DNA of 64,000 nucleotides, taken from the NCBI GenBank assembly GCA_009760855.2, contig WPIO01000033.1, forward strand, positions 2,873,501 to 2,937,500. The letters run 5' to 3'. The DNA is from Cristatella mucedo (taxonomy: Eukaryota > Bryozoa > Phylactolaemata > Cristatellidae). The translations under genes were made by a program, and so were the position numbers. Positions within the stretch are counted from its first letter, which is position 1; each line of letters starts with the position of its first letter. The notes under the pieces are model-generated. The model saw nothing but the letters and a program-made list of their open reading frames with translations, ran no database searches and was not told the DNA's origin. Shown one piece after another: positions 22,848-34,810 of the stretch.

Positions 22848-24900
22848 CTATATATACTGTGACGGTGCAGACCCAATGTGTAGGCCGGTAACAGTGCTTT
22901 GGCTGCCTTGATATTCAGGCAGCATACCGTTTGCCATGAACATGTGCGATAAAATGCAGCACTCAAAGTCAGAGTAAGGATCTACATCCCAGTTGAGATA
23001 ACTTGCTGCTCGATCCAGTGCTCTAAGAAATACCATGATCCTAAAACGTGCTGGCAGCACTGGAGCATCGAGTTTAATGCAGAACTGGTCTTGTGCTTTA
23101 AGATGCTCATTCATACTGTGGATGATGTCTTCATTGGAGCATTTCAGCTGGGTGCTATATGTGTTGGATTGTGGATACAGCTGCCATGTTCACACGTGGG
23201 CCTTGTTGCTTCTTCATGTCGGAATCTAATGACCTTGCAATCCCGTGGCACAGTAAGTGCCTTATAGATTTTTTCAATAGCTCAAGACCAAGTCCAATAG
23301 ACCAAGTAATAATTGAAGTGTTGGCTAGAGCCTTCACTACTGGCCTTCAGATTATTTGCCATTGTCACTTCTTACTTGTCTTGTCAAACGGGGCATGCTG
23401 TTTCCACATGTGTGCCAACTGTTCCAGTTTGATTACTTATCGTTCTGATTTGTGCATGCATGTTAATGTTTTGCATACCTGCAGCCCTGGTTCATGATGA
23501 TTTTTGCTGACCTTCCCCATGAAGATGAATGCTGAAGACTCCATATTTGTCCAACAGCTCTTGTCATCGATTTAAGAAAATTACCTGCCCGCCGATACAT
23601 TTAGAAAGGGGTTCCCTGTGGTGGTGCTTCTTGTGCATTAGCTATCTTGGTATAGGTACTAACCTAATATGCTGCTCCTCTATAAGTCTTTTAACGATTT
23701 GGCCTTTGGAAATCAGAACCTTATTGGCTGGCATAGTGTAAGTCTGCCATTTAATTCTGCATGCTTCTTACTTAATGAAGCTGTCAGGCATTTTGTCTTA
23801 CTGGTTTTCAGTGTCTAATCATCATTCCTGCCTGAAGCATTGTTTGGTAGCTTATGGCAATGTTATTGATCAGCTTCAGCAGGGCCGGTAGCTTATTGCC
23901 CTGCTGATTTTAAAACAAAAGAGTAGTCTTCCTTTATGTGAGTGAGTGGGCCCACGTGTTAAACATTCTACCTCTTCGTTCTACATCTATATCCTTCCCT
24001 GTAGGATTTAATGGAAATCTTGCAAAAGTTTGACTGAATTTGCCACCTTGGTCATGACAGCCTTGATCAGTTTTCTGTAAAAGAAAGGCCCGAGATTAGC
24101 TACATCAGTCATATTCTCCATAATTTAGCTGCCCTGAGTGCCCTGACTTTGAAAGTAAAATCGGGGCAGCTATCGATAAGTTCTTGAACAATCGAAGACC
24201 AAGTCATTCTGTTACCAAGTCACTCTGTTACTTGTACCACGAGTGCCACCATAAGTTTGAATCCAAGACCATCCTTTATGTAGGAGGGACGTCTGATCAA
24301 TTGATTTGAGTTCTCTGCTCTTCATTTCCTTGTGAATTCTGTTGTTCATCACATTGCTCCAAATTTTTTTGAATCCATAATTCACCATATGGCTCTTATG
24401 CCGTTATGATGAAACTTAAGTCTTTTGCAGCCTTATTTATTGCACCGACACTGTGGCTTCGTGATAGCATTTTTAGGATGCTCAGTCAGTTTGCCACAAG
24501 TGCCAGTTGCACACCATGGATTGCATGGTAATATTATGTGTCACGTCTACTTGCAAAATCCGACTGCCATCAGGATCCAGGACCTGTGACACTAGCTTCT
24601 TGACCACGGATATGATAACCGGTTTGCTTTGTCCTTGTCCCAACACCCCAACCAGCTTGATACATTCATAGCTTTAGTTGCAGTCAATCAACATCCTTTT
24701 ATCATCGTATTTTCTTTATACCTGGCAACAGGATTATTCTTGGATCTATTAACGTGCTATGCCTCCATCTCGTGATTAGCTGGGCACAGTTCTGAACTAT
24801 TTCAATGGGCACTCTGCTGAACATAATAACAAATTTATGTCCGTTGGCTGTCCACTTCCCAGTCTTAGCATCGCCTTGGTGGAGGACATTTTCACCCAAT
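22848..24900 (-). pseudogene. Decayed coding tract on the minus strand, family not recognised
   Basis: Several minus-strand segments read like protein and follow each other with frame changes and stops. In order: GKWTANGHKFVIMFSRVPIE (~24.8 kb); CIKLVGVLGQGQSKPVIISV (~24.65 kb); DGLGFKLMVALVVQVTE (~24.25 kb); MPANKVLISKGQIVKRLIEE (~23.7 kb); TWSIGLGLELLKKSIRHLLC (~23.3 kb); and the longest, ending at 22848, with VLPARFRIMVFLRALDRAAS. Such spacing suits one broken ORF of several hundred codons, most likely a transposon protein, lying antisense in the intergenic or first-intron region of the + gene. I could not match it to any transposase family from memory. The segments are too interrupted for a living gene. 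Confidence 0.4.
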
Positions 24901-25216
24901 GGTCGGTCGTCTAATTATTGAGCTCGTGAGAGCAGATGATGGCTTTTTGTTTTTAGATTGCTACTGCCAAAGGCCCTATAACACAGGATGCTTGTTGACA
25001 AGCTCACATTTAAAACCACAATGACTAGCATAATTGGTGTGGAAGGAGGATGCAGGTAGTGACCTCACATACTGTGGGCCTATAACCAAATCAGTCTTGG
25101 TCATTCGTTATGGGCCTATACAAATCAGTCATAACTCACTTATTTTCTCATTCTCTTGTAAATCACTTCTGTTCAGTTCTAAAAATAGCTTTTGGCCCAA
25201 AAGCTATTTGAACCGA
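24901..25216. other. Spacer between decayed tracts
   Basis: No ORF or known repeat; includes a near-duplicated phrase (gggcctata twice, ~35 bases apart at 25077 and 25111). Confidence 0.3.
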
Positions 25217-25221
25217 ACACA

Positions 25222-25313
<92 letters not shown>
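25217..25313. repeat. Compound (CA)n-(GA)n microsatellite
   Basis: About 23 bp of CA followed directly by 74 bp of GA, then a purine-rich extension to about 25338. Confidence 0.97.
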
Positions 25314-25317
<4 letters not shown>

Positions 25318-25884
25318 GGAGGGAGGGAGGGAGAGAGATTTAGAAAGAGCAAGCATCTCACTAGGTAACAGATTAAACAAAAATTGTCCTTGGGTCAAAA
25401 GTATGTTTTCCTAATCCCCTCTGCCTCAAATAAATAGAAAATAGCCCTTGTTCCTCTAAAACTTTATGTCTGTGGTCAGGACAATGATATTTTGAAATAA
25501 TCTAGTTTTGCTATTATTCAGGGTGCAAATGTGGGGTTTGCACATGTAGGACTTGTTGTGTTGCTACCCAAATCAGTGAAACTTTTAGGCAAACACACCG
25601 CATCGGAGTAGTATCTATTGAAGTGTCAGGTGATTTAAACGAACTTTTCAGTTAATGGTATTGCAGAGCAAGAGAAAAGTGATTAGCCATATTTGATTGA
25701 CATGGCATCAAGAGGTTGCTTGCACTCAACCGATGCATTATGTGATGCTTGCACCCAGCCGATGCACTTTGCTAGGTTTGCAGATAATTTATATTTCTAG
25801 AATTTATATATATAGAATTTATTTATAGAATTTATATTTATAGAAAATCATGAACAAGGAGTTAGTGAAAGCATCTGTTAAGTT

Positions 25885-26412
25885 GTGAGAGTCATACAAA
25901 GCATACTTCAGCATGCCTGTGGGGGATCAAGACAAGGGGGGGCGGGACCTCATTTCACATGCAAACACTTCAAGAGAACTCTTGAAGGTAAGGAGAACAA
26001 TTGGTGCTGGAAAAAGAGATTAATGAAGTCTCTATCCAAGGAATTTGGAGTGAACCGACTGACCACTCAAGCGACTGCTGCTTCTATATGGGCGACCCTT
26101 CCACACGTCGAACTGGCAATAGAGTGCCTCTCATTAATGCATCCACACATTCCTTCATCCATAGTCGCAGTACTAAACTGCCCCGATCTCCCGCCCCCAC
26201 TCCTTCGGAGAAGGATCAGCCAATTTCAGGAGAGAGCACCAAGTCCGACAGTGAGGAAGATATTGCAAATCTAGATTCCAGTTTCACAGATACGACTTAG
26301 GAGAGAAAGCCATACTTGCTCAATCAGAATGACCTTGCTCTCACCAAGTCCAATGATGAGCTTCTGACATCTAGGCTCAAGGAGTGGATGGAAGAAAGTG
26401 TGAAAGTATGTA
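25885..26412 (+). pseudogene. Broken copy of a multicopy metazoan protein family of unknown function
   Basis: Read across frames, this tract shows hallmarks I associate with a large, poorly characterised family found in many copies in cnidarian and arthropod genomes: an N-terminal MPVGDQDK-like segment, a Cys-rich piece near SEPTDHSSDCCFYMGDPSTR, a Pro-rich linker (PTPSEKDQPISGESTKSDSE), and, after an in-frame TAG at 26298-26300, ALTKSNDELLTSRLKEWMEE. A frame change around 26100-26190 breaks the middle. The larger C-terminal domain is absent; family A LINE sequence begins right after. The multicopy distribution suggests a mobile or phage-like origin, but that is inference. Confidence 0.6.
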
Positions 26413-26419
26413 TGTATGT

Positions 26420-26845
26420 ATTTATCTCCGTCTGTAACTACAAAGCCACAAAGACCATGTGGGTGTTACGCAGGAGAGTTTTGCATAGCGCACTCACAAT
26501 CTAAGAGGCTTTCGGTACGCATTCGGTAGCCAACAGACTTCGTCTCACACAACAAAGAGAAAGTGGGAAGTATGCCAGAGTCAGGAGAGCAGTTGAGGTA
26601 GTGAGTAGCATGGAAGTAGCAGCTCAGGACCGCTGAAAAGGATGAGCCATAGTCGCAGGAGAGTAGTTGTCGTTGCGTAAGAATTGTGGAAGCGAGTTCC
26701 ACAGTCTAGGACCTGCAGAGTGAAAGCTTCTGTCGCCGACGGTCTTTAAGTGGAGGAATGGAACAGCTAATTTATTGTCCATACAGGACCTGAGGGCACG
26801 AGAAGGTTGAGGCTGAAAGTAACTGATCGTAGAAAGTGTCACCGA
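26420..26845 (-). repeat. LINE family A, RT C-terminus and 3' end
   Basis: The minus strand encodes FLHLKTVGDRSFHSAGPRLW then NSLPQFLRND, followed by the family A 3' end reaching a GTAT-type microsatellite at 26405-26420. Best-preserved RT end of the family. Confidence 0.8.
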
Positions 26846-28751
26846 CTTTTTCCAACCTTAAAGGAATTTCAAGTTAATTTTGATTCATTTGCAGTTCTTC
26901 GTGACTAAATGTGTGAACCACAAGATGCAAATTTGTCAGTTTTCTAATTGGAAATTGGTTAATTTTAAGTTAATCACCGTTTTGGTCTCAGAAGCAAACT
27001 TTGTAAGGAATAGTGACCATTTTCTATACTTGTGAGGTATAAGCAATTAGGAGATAGCACTTGCTACCCGGGGACAAAAATTGTATTACATGGTGACTTG
27101 TGCACAGACACTTGTATAGCACAGGCTAATAATTATTAACCTGTGGTATACAAGTGTGTGAGTGTGTGTACTTTCTTTAAATGCCTGCTGCCTCCAGGCA
27201 CTTCTGATGGAGTGATCGGCGGGTTACCGGAAAAGGTGCACAAGAGCCATATATGGCATTACTTGGTCCTGCTGCAGAGAAGTGTAATCTGTTGGGATTT
27301 CATTAGTTGCATTTACCTCCTTTTTTATCGGTGCACATTTGGCAGCAGATGCTATCCCATTATGGAGCATTTACTGGAATAACCTAATCGAGCCATCATA
27401 ACATAGGTTTGAAGCTTTTGCTGTGGACTTTTATCTTCTTTTCTCACCTACCTACTTGAATGTTTCTTGTTGGAGAGAGAAAGCATGTCGTCTGATTAGA
27501 CAGCTGGTGCAGCAGACTAGTCAAGTGCAGATTTTAACTAGATTTATTTGCTTGTGCAGTTACACTGTGCCACACAGGGCTTTGACAACTGTGCGTGCCA
27601 CATGGCAGCAGCAGCAACAAATGGCTCACACAAGGTAGCACACAGTATTCAGCAGGCATCTTGAGGCCAGCTGTCTGAAAGACCGACCTAATGGAAGCGC
27701 GGGGAAGGCTTAAACCAATTGCTGCGAAACTCTCTTGCTCTGTGCCTATTGCCAGGTGAGGGAGGGGTGCTCCAAGCAGTTGCGTGGGAGCCGAGTAGCC
27801 AAAGTTCATTGATGTTTCAGATGTAATTGAACGGCACTTGCTTCATGGCAGGCTTTTTCTTTATGGGATTTAACTTTGACGAGAGGTCGATGTGATGCCG
27901 TGTATCATGCAGTGTCTACCGGGATGGATAATGCAAAAGCCTAAACTGAGACTGCATGAATAGCTCGTTGTTGCCGTTTTTCTAGCTGGAAGGAGGTTTT
28001 GTAAGAAAGGCTCCAAGCTGCCGTTTTCAACAGGGGGGGGGGTCATTGGACCACCAAGTCAGCTACCAAGAAGCTCTCTGCTGGTATGCAGTCTCTGGGA
28101 TAGCTGGCAATGCCAGATGCTGTCTAGCTTGCTTTCCCTCAAAGAGCTGATGTTGAAGGGCAATCATGCTCGACCAGGCCTTTTCTGCCATTTCGAGCTT
28201 CATTGTTGCTTCTGAGGAGGTGCCCTAGAAATTGTCTTTTTATCTTTCTGGCTACTAGTCTTACCAGAATGACACTCATTGCCAGCTCAGAGTGATTGTC
28301 TTGCAAACCAAGTGTGCTTTCAATGCTTCCTGTGTTCATTTGTGGCTGTTTCGGCACGCTGATGTGTAGGCTGCCTCGACGAATCGGAAGTTAAAAGGTT
28401 GATGCTACACATCTTGGTTTGTGTGTCGATCTGATTTGTGCCCCCATTTGGTAATTGCTAACTGCCGACTAGCTGTAAGAGCTTTTTGGGGCCGGTACCC
28501 TCGAATCCGCATGGTTTGCTAAATGGCACTCCCTTAAGGTGGTGCTCTGATTGTTAATTCTGCTGAGTTGGCAGCTGGGCTTATTCCTTCGGGCTGTGAG
28601 GGAGGCATCGGCTTATGCACGGGAATATCTGGTACCCATATGCATGGTGATTCTTAGATAGCAGCCTATTGCATTAGGGCTTACTTCATTAGGCACAGCC
28701 GGCGGGAAGAAATCCTAGTACAGGATGTGATGCACAACTGCCCTATTGTAG
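26846..28751. other. Probable intron sequence, no confirmed exon
   Basis: Minus-strand frames at 27534-27809 and 28139-28357 look slightly protein-like but match nothing I know. A run of nine G lies at about 28033. A small exon-like block at 27199-27237 has an acceptor but a weak donor. Confidence 0.3.
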
Positions 28752-28831
28752 TTGATGCTGTAGAAAACAAGGAAAGTTGTTCGGCTGCTGTGGTGTCCTG
28801 CTCTGCCGACACTTCGGCAGCTACTACCCAG
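28752..28831 (+). CDS. Possible upstream exon of the abLIM-like gene
   Basis: An 80-nt block with acceptor TATTGTAG and donor CAG|GTACAG encodes DAVENKESCSAAVVSCSADT plus six residues. It ends in phase 0, which fits the start of the exon at 34672. The Ser/Thr/Ala-rich content suits the disordered linker upstream of the headpiece in abLIM proteins, but there is no conserved motif. Could be chance. Confidence 0.25.
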
Positions 28832-31051
28832 GTACAGTGCCGTATTCTGCTTTCCTCTGTGATCTGTCTAACTTTTACTAAAGTCATGGCATGTTCTTTA
28901 TTTAGTATGCTGCTGTGTCTCTAGAATTTTCATCGCTTACCCTGACCTGCATCTGCATGGTATTCTTAGCAACTAACTTGTCTCTGCCTTTCCTTTCAAT
29001 TCTTGGATGTGCCGAATTTGGCTTAAGAGTAAGCTGCATGTGACCCCAACGAATGTTGCAAACGACTGTTGTAGCAACTTGTTTTGTGTCACTAATTCGG
29101 GGGGGGGGCTGTTCTGGCTCGGCTTGCTGCTGACTGCTGTGAGTTTTATTTAATTGGTACAACCACCAGGCTTCGGCAATCTGTCATAAGTAATATGTTC
29201 ATTTTGAGAAGATAGCCTCTGGGTTCCATCTACCACTCCCGACTTACATGGTAGGTAGACATGGGTATAGAGGGACACTTGACCTTTTTTGTGTTCTGTT
29301 TCATGGTTTGGTTGCCTTTTGATGACATTGGATTCGTCTAGCCTGACCATCCTGCCATGGTATCTTGACTTTGATAACACTGTCAAGCATCAAGCAATAT
29401 TGGGTGTTCTAATCAGAAGTTGCCTTAGGCACTGCTGTCTTATCAATTAATGTGGAGACAGCAACTGTCTATTGATTCTGCTATTAGGCCCGTGTCTATT
29501 TTGCTATGCATGCAACAAAAAGTGAGTTAGCATCTGTAGGCTACTATTGTTGCTCATATTGATCGGCAGCATTCCCACGTGGTGTGCAGCATTGTGTACA
29601 GCTGGATACAAGAGTGCTACTATAAGTGGGGTTTTGCCTATCATTGTGGTCATTAGTGCAATTCGGTAGTGCTATACCAAGCTAAATCTTCATTTAACGA
29701 GTTTTTAGATCAGACTATATCTGAGGCAGACTGTTTTCTGGATAGGTCCGTGTACTTTGTATATTCTTGGTTTTTATGTCTTAGTAAGTATGCCCAAGTG
29801 CAAGTGAGTATTTAGTTATTATTGATCGTGATTTAGTGCCATAGCCATTATAAATCTCGAGTCCTTGAAGTGCGCTGGTCGTCATCCTGCTCTCACAACT
29901 GAACTTTCCATGCATTTTTTGTATTGCATTGCCTGACAATTTTGTAATTGCTATTTCTTGTCTTCTGCCAGAATAGAGATTCTACAGTTTATTAAGAGTT
30001 ATTGGTATGCTCAGAGAAAGCAACTAAGGCATTGAGCATTTTTTATTTGGCATATGTTCATAATGTTGCCATCGGGAAAAAATTAGTTTGTGCAAATTCC
30101 ATCGAGGTCAGACAGGTTTAATGTTAAAAACTCTCATGGCTGCTTACATCACCAGATATTGTTATGTTCTTAAAAATGCTGATGGAAGTTGCAAATTCTT
30201 GGATTTCTGTGGAAGTGCTATGCCAGTCTGGATAACTGGCTACAATAAAAACATTAAATCGAACTCAAAGTCTTCGATTAAGCAAGTTTCCAGTTACTTT
30301 TTTCTTTGTATCTAAAAGGTTTATCGGCAGGTATGGTATGTCGTGCATTGTTAGTTGATATGTATCTTCTAAGTCATCAATGACGATCAAGTAATGAATG
30401 GGTCGATGAGGGAAAGTATGTGTGTGATATGAATCTTTACAAGATCGATCTTGCATTGGTGAAGCAATACTGTGTCATTCCCTTGTATTTCCACAGCCTT
30501 CACATAAATTCTGCTATGCTTGTTGATTTGACCAATTTTGCTCTAAATTTACACGAGCATGTTTTTAAGAAGGCCTTGTCTAATTGTATTATAACACTCT
30601 AACTCTAATTTCTAAACTTGAGGGAAACCAATATTTGTTTACACTCTTAGAATTGAAAAGCCTCGATTGCTGCACGCTTTTGGCCTTAGAAGTTGCATGA
30701 ACAGTTAAATTATTATCAAGCACTGGTATAGTGAGATATCTGTTAAAGTTTAGAACGCCACTTGCCAGATTTCTAGTTACTATTTTTGAGTGGATGGTGG
30801 TTTCTTAGTTCTTGTTGTATGCTGTGGTTTGGGCATTGCAACACTTGCTACAGTATGGAAGTTGTTCATGAAACTTCTGTCTAGTTTACAGATTTCTCTT
30901 GGGCAGTTTTTTGGTTTAATTTTTAGACACCAACACCACTAGAAATCTTGCAATGCAGCTAAGACTGTTCCCAGCAAGCGATAATAAAAGACACTGCTAA
31001 TGTCTTGGATGTAGTGGTTATGTTTTGTGGGGTTTTGTTTACTGGATAATG
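28832..31051. other. Probable intron sequence, nothing firm
   Basis: Contains a run of nine to ten G at about 29100 and minus-strand frames of 78-86 codons (28902-29386) without known motifs. No LIM-type Cys/His pattern was found on the + strand. Confidence 0.35.
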
Positions 31052-31182
31052 CTCTCTCTCTTTCTCTCTGTCTCTGTCTCTCTCTCTTTTTGTCTCTCTC
31101 TCTGTGTCTCTGTCTCTCTCTGTCTCTCTCTCTCTGTCTGTCTCTCTCTGTCTCTCTGTCTGTCTCTGTCTGTCTGTCTGTC

Positions 31183-31274
<92 letters not shown>
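31052..31274. repeat. (TC)n/(TCTG)n microsatellite
   Basis: About 220 bp of pyrimidine-rich TC, TCTG and TGTC repeats. All ORFs reported in this stretch are low-complexity artefacts. Confidence 0.97.
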
Positions 31275-31724
31275 GCTCGGCTGCCTTGCACTGAGACTCA
31301 CCTGAGCAGCCATGCAGATTGCAGAGAGCCCACTCGGCATTAGGTTAGTTGAGAAGCTTAGCGTGTTCAGAATACTGCAAGTAAAACCGTTCATTCTTTT
31401 CCTTTTATGGACTGTGGACCTTCGTAATCTAGTTGTGCGTGCTTGTTTCAGCACTGCTTAATTCAACTGCGGTTTTTAATTTTTTGTTTTCGGGGTTTAC
31501 TTTTCTGTTTTTGCCTCAAGGTTTTCAGCTTGTTGATTCACAGAATGGAATTTTAGAAGTTTCTCTGTTATGCACATATTCGGATTGTTAATGTGCCCAA
31601 AGTCTTATAGAATTTTATACAGACTGCCACTTCTAGTAGCTTTGATTATGGTAGAGAGTATCAGCTATGGTATGGCTTGTGGTTTTAAGTTCGGTGACCT
31701 TGTACTGCATAACCTTACGTGTGC

Positions 31725-33105
31725 AGGCTGAGCTGTGCTTCTCGTAGATAGAGCATGGCTCACGGTTTGTACTCACCCTCTTGCTGATATGATTGCCAAT
31801 CACAATCTAGGCTTTCACTTCTATGCAGATGACACTCAGTTGTAACGTTGCTTTGATCCCTCCTAGCCCTCGAGCATGCCAAATTCTCTCAATTCCCTAG
31901 ATGCATGTATTGATGACATCTGCGCATGGATGGAATCAAATTTTCTTAAATTGAATGATGATAAAACTAACTTACTAATTATGGGAAAACCAGGTGTGAT
32001 TCAGAAATTGGAAAGGCTAATGCTCAAAATCAGCTCTGCTAGCATATCTCCTATTGAATCTGCACGAAATCTAGGTGCCATGTTCCAAAGTGACCTTTTG
32101 TTAGACGACCACATCAGCTCCACAATCAAGTCTGCCTACTTTCAGCTACATAACATTGCTAAAATTTGGGCTTGTTTAGGTTGCATGCTGACCCTGTGCA
32201 TGTCACCCCTAACCACGTTATTCATGTTTATCAAGTATGATATTACTCACATTCAATCGCGTTTCCCTTTGCAGCATATGTAAAGCGCCTAGAAAGATAT
32301 TGAGTTTTCTGAGGGCACTTTATCAAGTGCATTATTATTATTATTACATCTAAGTTGGCCCATGGATTTGTGACATTCCGTCTTGACTTGTATAACTCAC
32401 TGCTTGCTGGTCTACAGGCCTGTGCAATTAGGTGCTTACAGCTGGCGCAAAACCCTGCAGCTAGGCTTGTCTGTCGTCAGCGTTGCAGCTGCGACATCAC
32501 ACCACTTCTCGCCGACCTGCACTGGCTATCAGTCAAGCAATGGATTGACTTCAAGGTTTTGTCACTCACTTTTAGGTCCTTCATTCTTTGGCTCCAGCTT
32601 ACCTATCAGGTCTACTCCCCCACAAGGCCAAGCATCTTACTACCCGCTTTTCGGAATCGAACTGTTTACCTATACCTCGTACAAACCTCAAATCCTTTGG
32701 AGACCGTGCCTTTAGTTCGTATGCTCGCAAAGTCTGGAACTCACTCCCAAAGCCTTGAACTCACTCCCGACATCCGTCACGACATCCCATGACTTGACCA
32801 CAGTTAAAAAGAAATTAAAATGCACCTATTTATGACAGCATTTAGTGGGTCCCTGTTATTCGTCCTTTTATGTGCTTATGCATGCTGACACTGTGGCATG
32901 CTGCCACTAACCACACTTGCATGCTGACTCTGTGCATGTCACCCCTAACCATGCTATTCGTATTGTTTATCAAGCATGATATTTCCACTCACCATTCGAT
33001 TGTGTTTCCTTTGCAGCAAATGTAAAGATCCTAGAAAGAGATTAAGTTCTCTGAGGCTACTTTATCAAGTGTATTATTATTGTTATTATTATTATGGCTG
33101 CCTGA
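31725..33105 (+). repeat. LINE family B, RT end to 3' tail, interrupted
   Basis: Starts in the RT motif C region ([10 protein letters not shown]), continues through [20 protein letters not shown], is interrupted at about 32178, resumes at about 32347 with HGFVTFRLDLYNSLLAGLQA and ends with the family 3' UTR and (TTATTA) tail. Stops and shifts occur after the interruption. Confidence 0.8.
32178..32346 (+). mobile_element. 5'-truncated family B 3' end nested in another family B copy
   Basis: Carries only the last ~170 bp of family B (gtgcatgtcacccctaacca through the TTATTA tail) and splits the surrounding LINE ORF in the same orientation. Confidence 0.7.
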
Positions 33106-33953
33106 ACTGCCTTAGTTGCTCGAGCTATTTGGGCTGGCAATGTCAAGAACACAGCTTTTCACATTCAGATGTGTCATATAATCCAGGTCTATCGAGCATT
33201 GATGGCAATTGTGTGCTTTGTTATTTCGGGTTTCAGTATATGGAGTCCATCGAGGCCACCTTCATCCCAGAGGATCCTCGGTGCTGATTAAGTAATCATT
33301 GAAGAACTGGTTCTTAACATTGCAATTAGGTCAACCTGTTTGTGGACTGCAGTGCCATTGCATTGGTTGCTAAAACTTCGGTACTGCTATTTCTCTCACA
33401 AATCGCATGCAGGTTATTAATGGAAATAATCTAGCAAAGTTTGCTAAAAGTAGAGCTAAACTGATATTTCAAATTTAACGTTTATCCGTAAAGTATGATC
33501 CAAGATATGGATCTTTACAAGGCACACAGCTAGACTGTAAATGAAGCTGCATGAAGTCACAAGCCTTCACCTCAGCAAGCTTCACACATTAACTTCAATC
33601 TACCAAGGTTCAAAAAGTTGGGACACAAGTCGCAAATGATGCATAGATTATTGAATTTGTTATTTGCTGATATGTTTCTTCCTATTTACATCCAATTACA
33701 CATGGTTTGCATAATCTTTTTCTTCGATGTGGAAGTCTTCAGAACTTCTGATCCTGTTTCTAACATGTTTTTCTTTTCCAAGGTATCCTAAGCAAATATT
33801 TAATTGCAATACACTTTTTCATTATTTTCTTGACACTGCTTTAATTATGAGCCGCTAGGTAATGGCAGCTTAGTAAAATAGAATAGCACTTGCACATCCG
33901 AATGTATCATGATATTCATCAGGCAAGCTACTGTAGTGCCCTTCTTGGCATGT

Positions 33954-33956
<3 letters not shown>
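33106..33956. other. Probable intron sequence
   Basis: An exon-like block at 33237-33284 follows a fair acceptor (GGTTTCAG) but its donor is weak and its phase does not fit the next exon well. Nothing else stands out. Confidence 0.3.
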
Positions 33957-34039
<83 letters not shown>

Positions 34040-34123
34040 GACAGACAGACAGACAGACAGAGACAGAGGTAGACAGACAGACAGAGAATACACAGAGAGA
34101 GAGAGAGAGACACACACAGACAG

Positions 34124-34195
<72 letters not shown>

Positions 34196-34344
34196 ACACA
34201 CAGGGACAGAGAGAGAAAGAGAGGCTGAGACAGAGAGACACAGAAAGAGAAAGAGACAGAGAAGACATAGAGAGAGAGACACAGACAGGTAGAGAGACAC
34301 AGAGACAGAGAGAGACTGAGACAGACAGACTGAGAGAGAGAGGC

Positions 34345-34375
<31 letters not shown>

Positions 34376-34433
34376 GACAGAAAGAGAGAGAGACAGAGAC
34401 AGACAGAGCCAGACAGACAGACAGACAGAGAGA
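33957..34433. repeat. (GA)n/(GACA)n purine-rich microsatellite, ~480 bp
   Basis: Nearly pure purine on the + strand, with GA runs and GACA-type units, ending 238 bases before the first recognised abLIM exon. Large overlapping Ser/Leu-rich ORFs here are artefacts. Confidence 0.97.
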
Positions 34434-34671
34434 GCAAGAGTTAGCTTTCTGTCGGCTAGTAGGTTTTTACTGTGAGACATGCTGGTGTATTCACCCTTGC
34501 TATGCTACTGCATGCCAGCAGTGGTTGGGTACTGCCTGCATACTTTTAAGGTAATTTATCTAATGAAATTGTCGTTGTTGAGTCGCTGTTGTTTATTGCA
34601 TGGGAATACTGTAATGACTCTCATTGTAATGTATGCAGCAGCTACATTCTTCTATAATCTCTTTTATCCAG

Positions 34672-34810
34672 AGTGAAGGTGACAGGTCTGTGACCGGGAC
34701 GATGGACTTTGGGAAGTTCTACAATGTAAGCTATTTGGAGAAGGCTTCACGCACGCAAAGTCTTCACAGAGGAGCTGTTCTTCCTCGAGGCTCCCACTTT
34801 CATCGCCCAG
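34672..34810 (+). CDS. ABLIM: abLIM-like exon a (first one recognised)
   Basis: Acceptor CTTTTATCCAG, donor GTATAA. Encodes 46 residues including [20 protein letters not shown] and GSHFHRP. The in-frame ATG within it could serve a short LIM-less isoform, but the good acceptor argues for upstream exons. Confidence 0.8.

Noticed and set aside
27199-27237. Possible small exon (GTSDGVIGGLPEK)
   Set aside because: Good acceptor, poor donor (GTGCAC), no motif and no phase partner.
33237-33284. Possible small exon (encoding YMESIEATFIPEDP)
   Set aside because: Protein-like with a fair acceptor, but the donor is weak and its phase (2) does not fit the exon at 34672 in that frame.
33845-34480. Large Ser/Leu-rich ORFs over the GA/GACA tract
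   Set aside because: Low-complexity repeat translation; the same applies to ORFs at 18329-18819, 25034-25414, 30939-31454 and 49106-49481.
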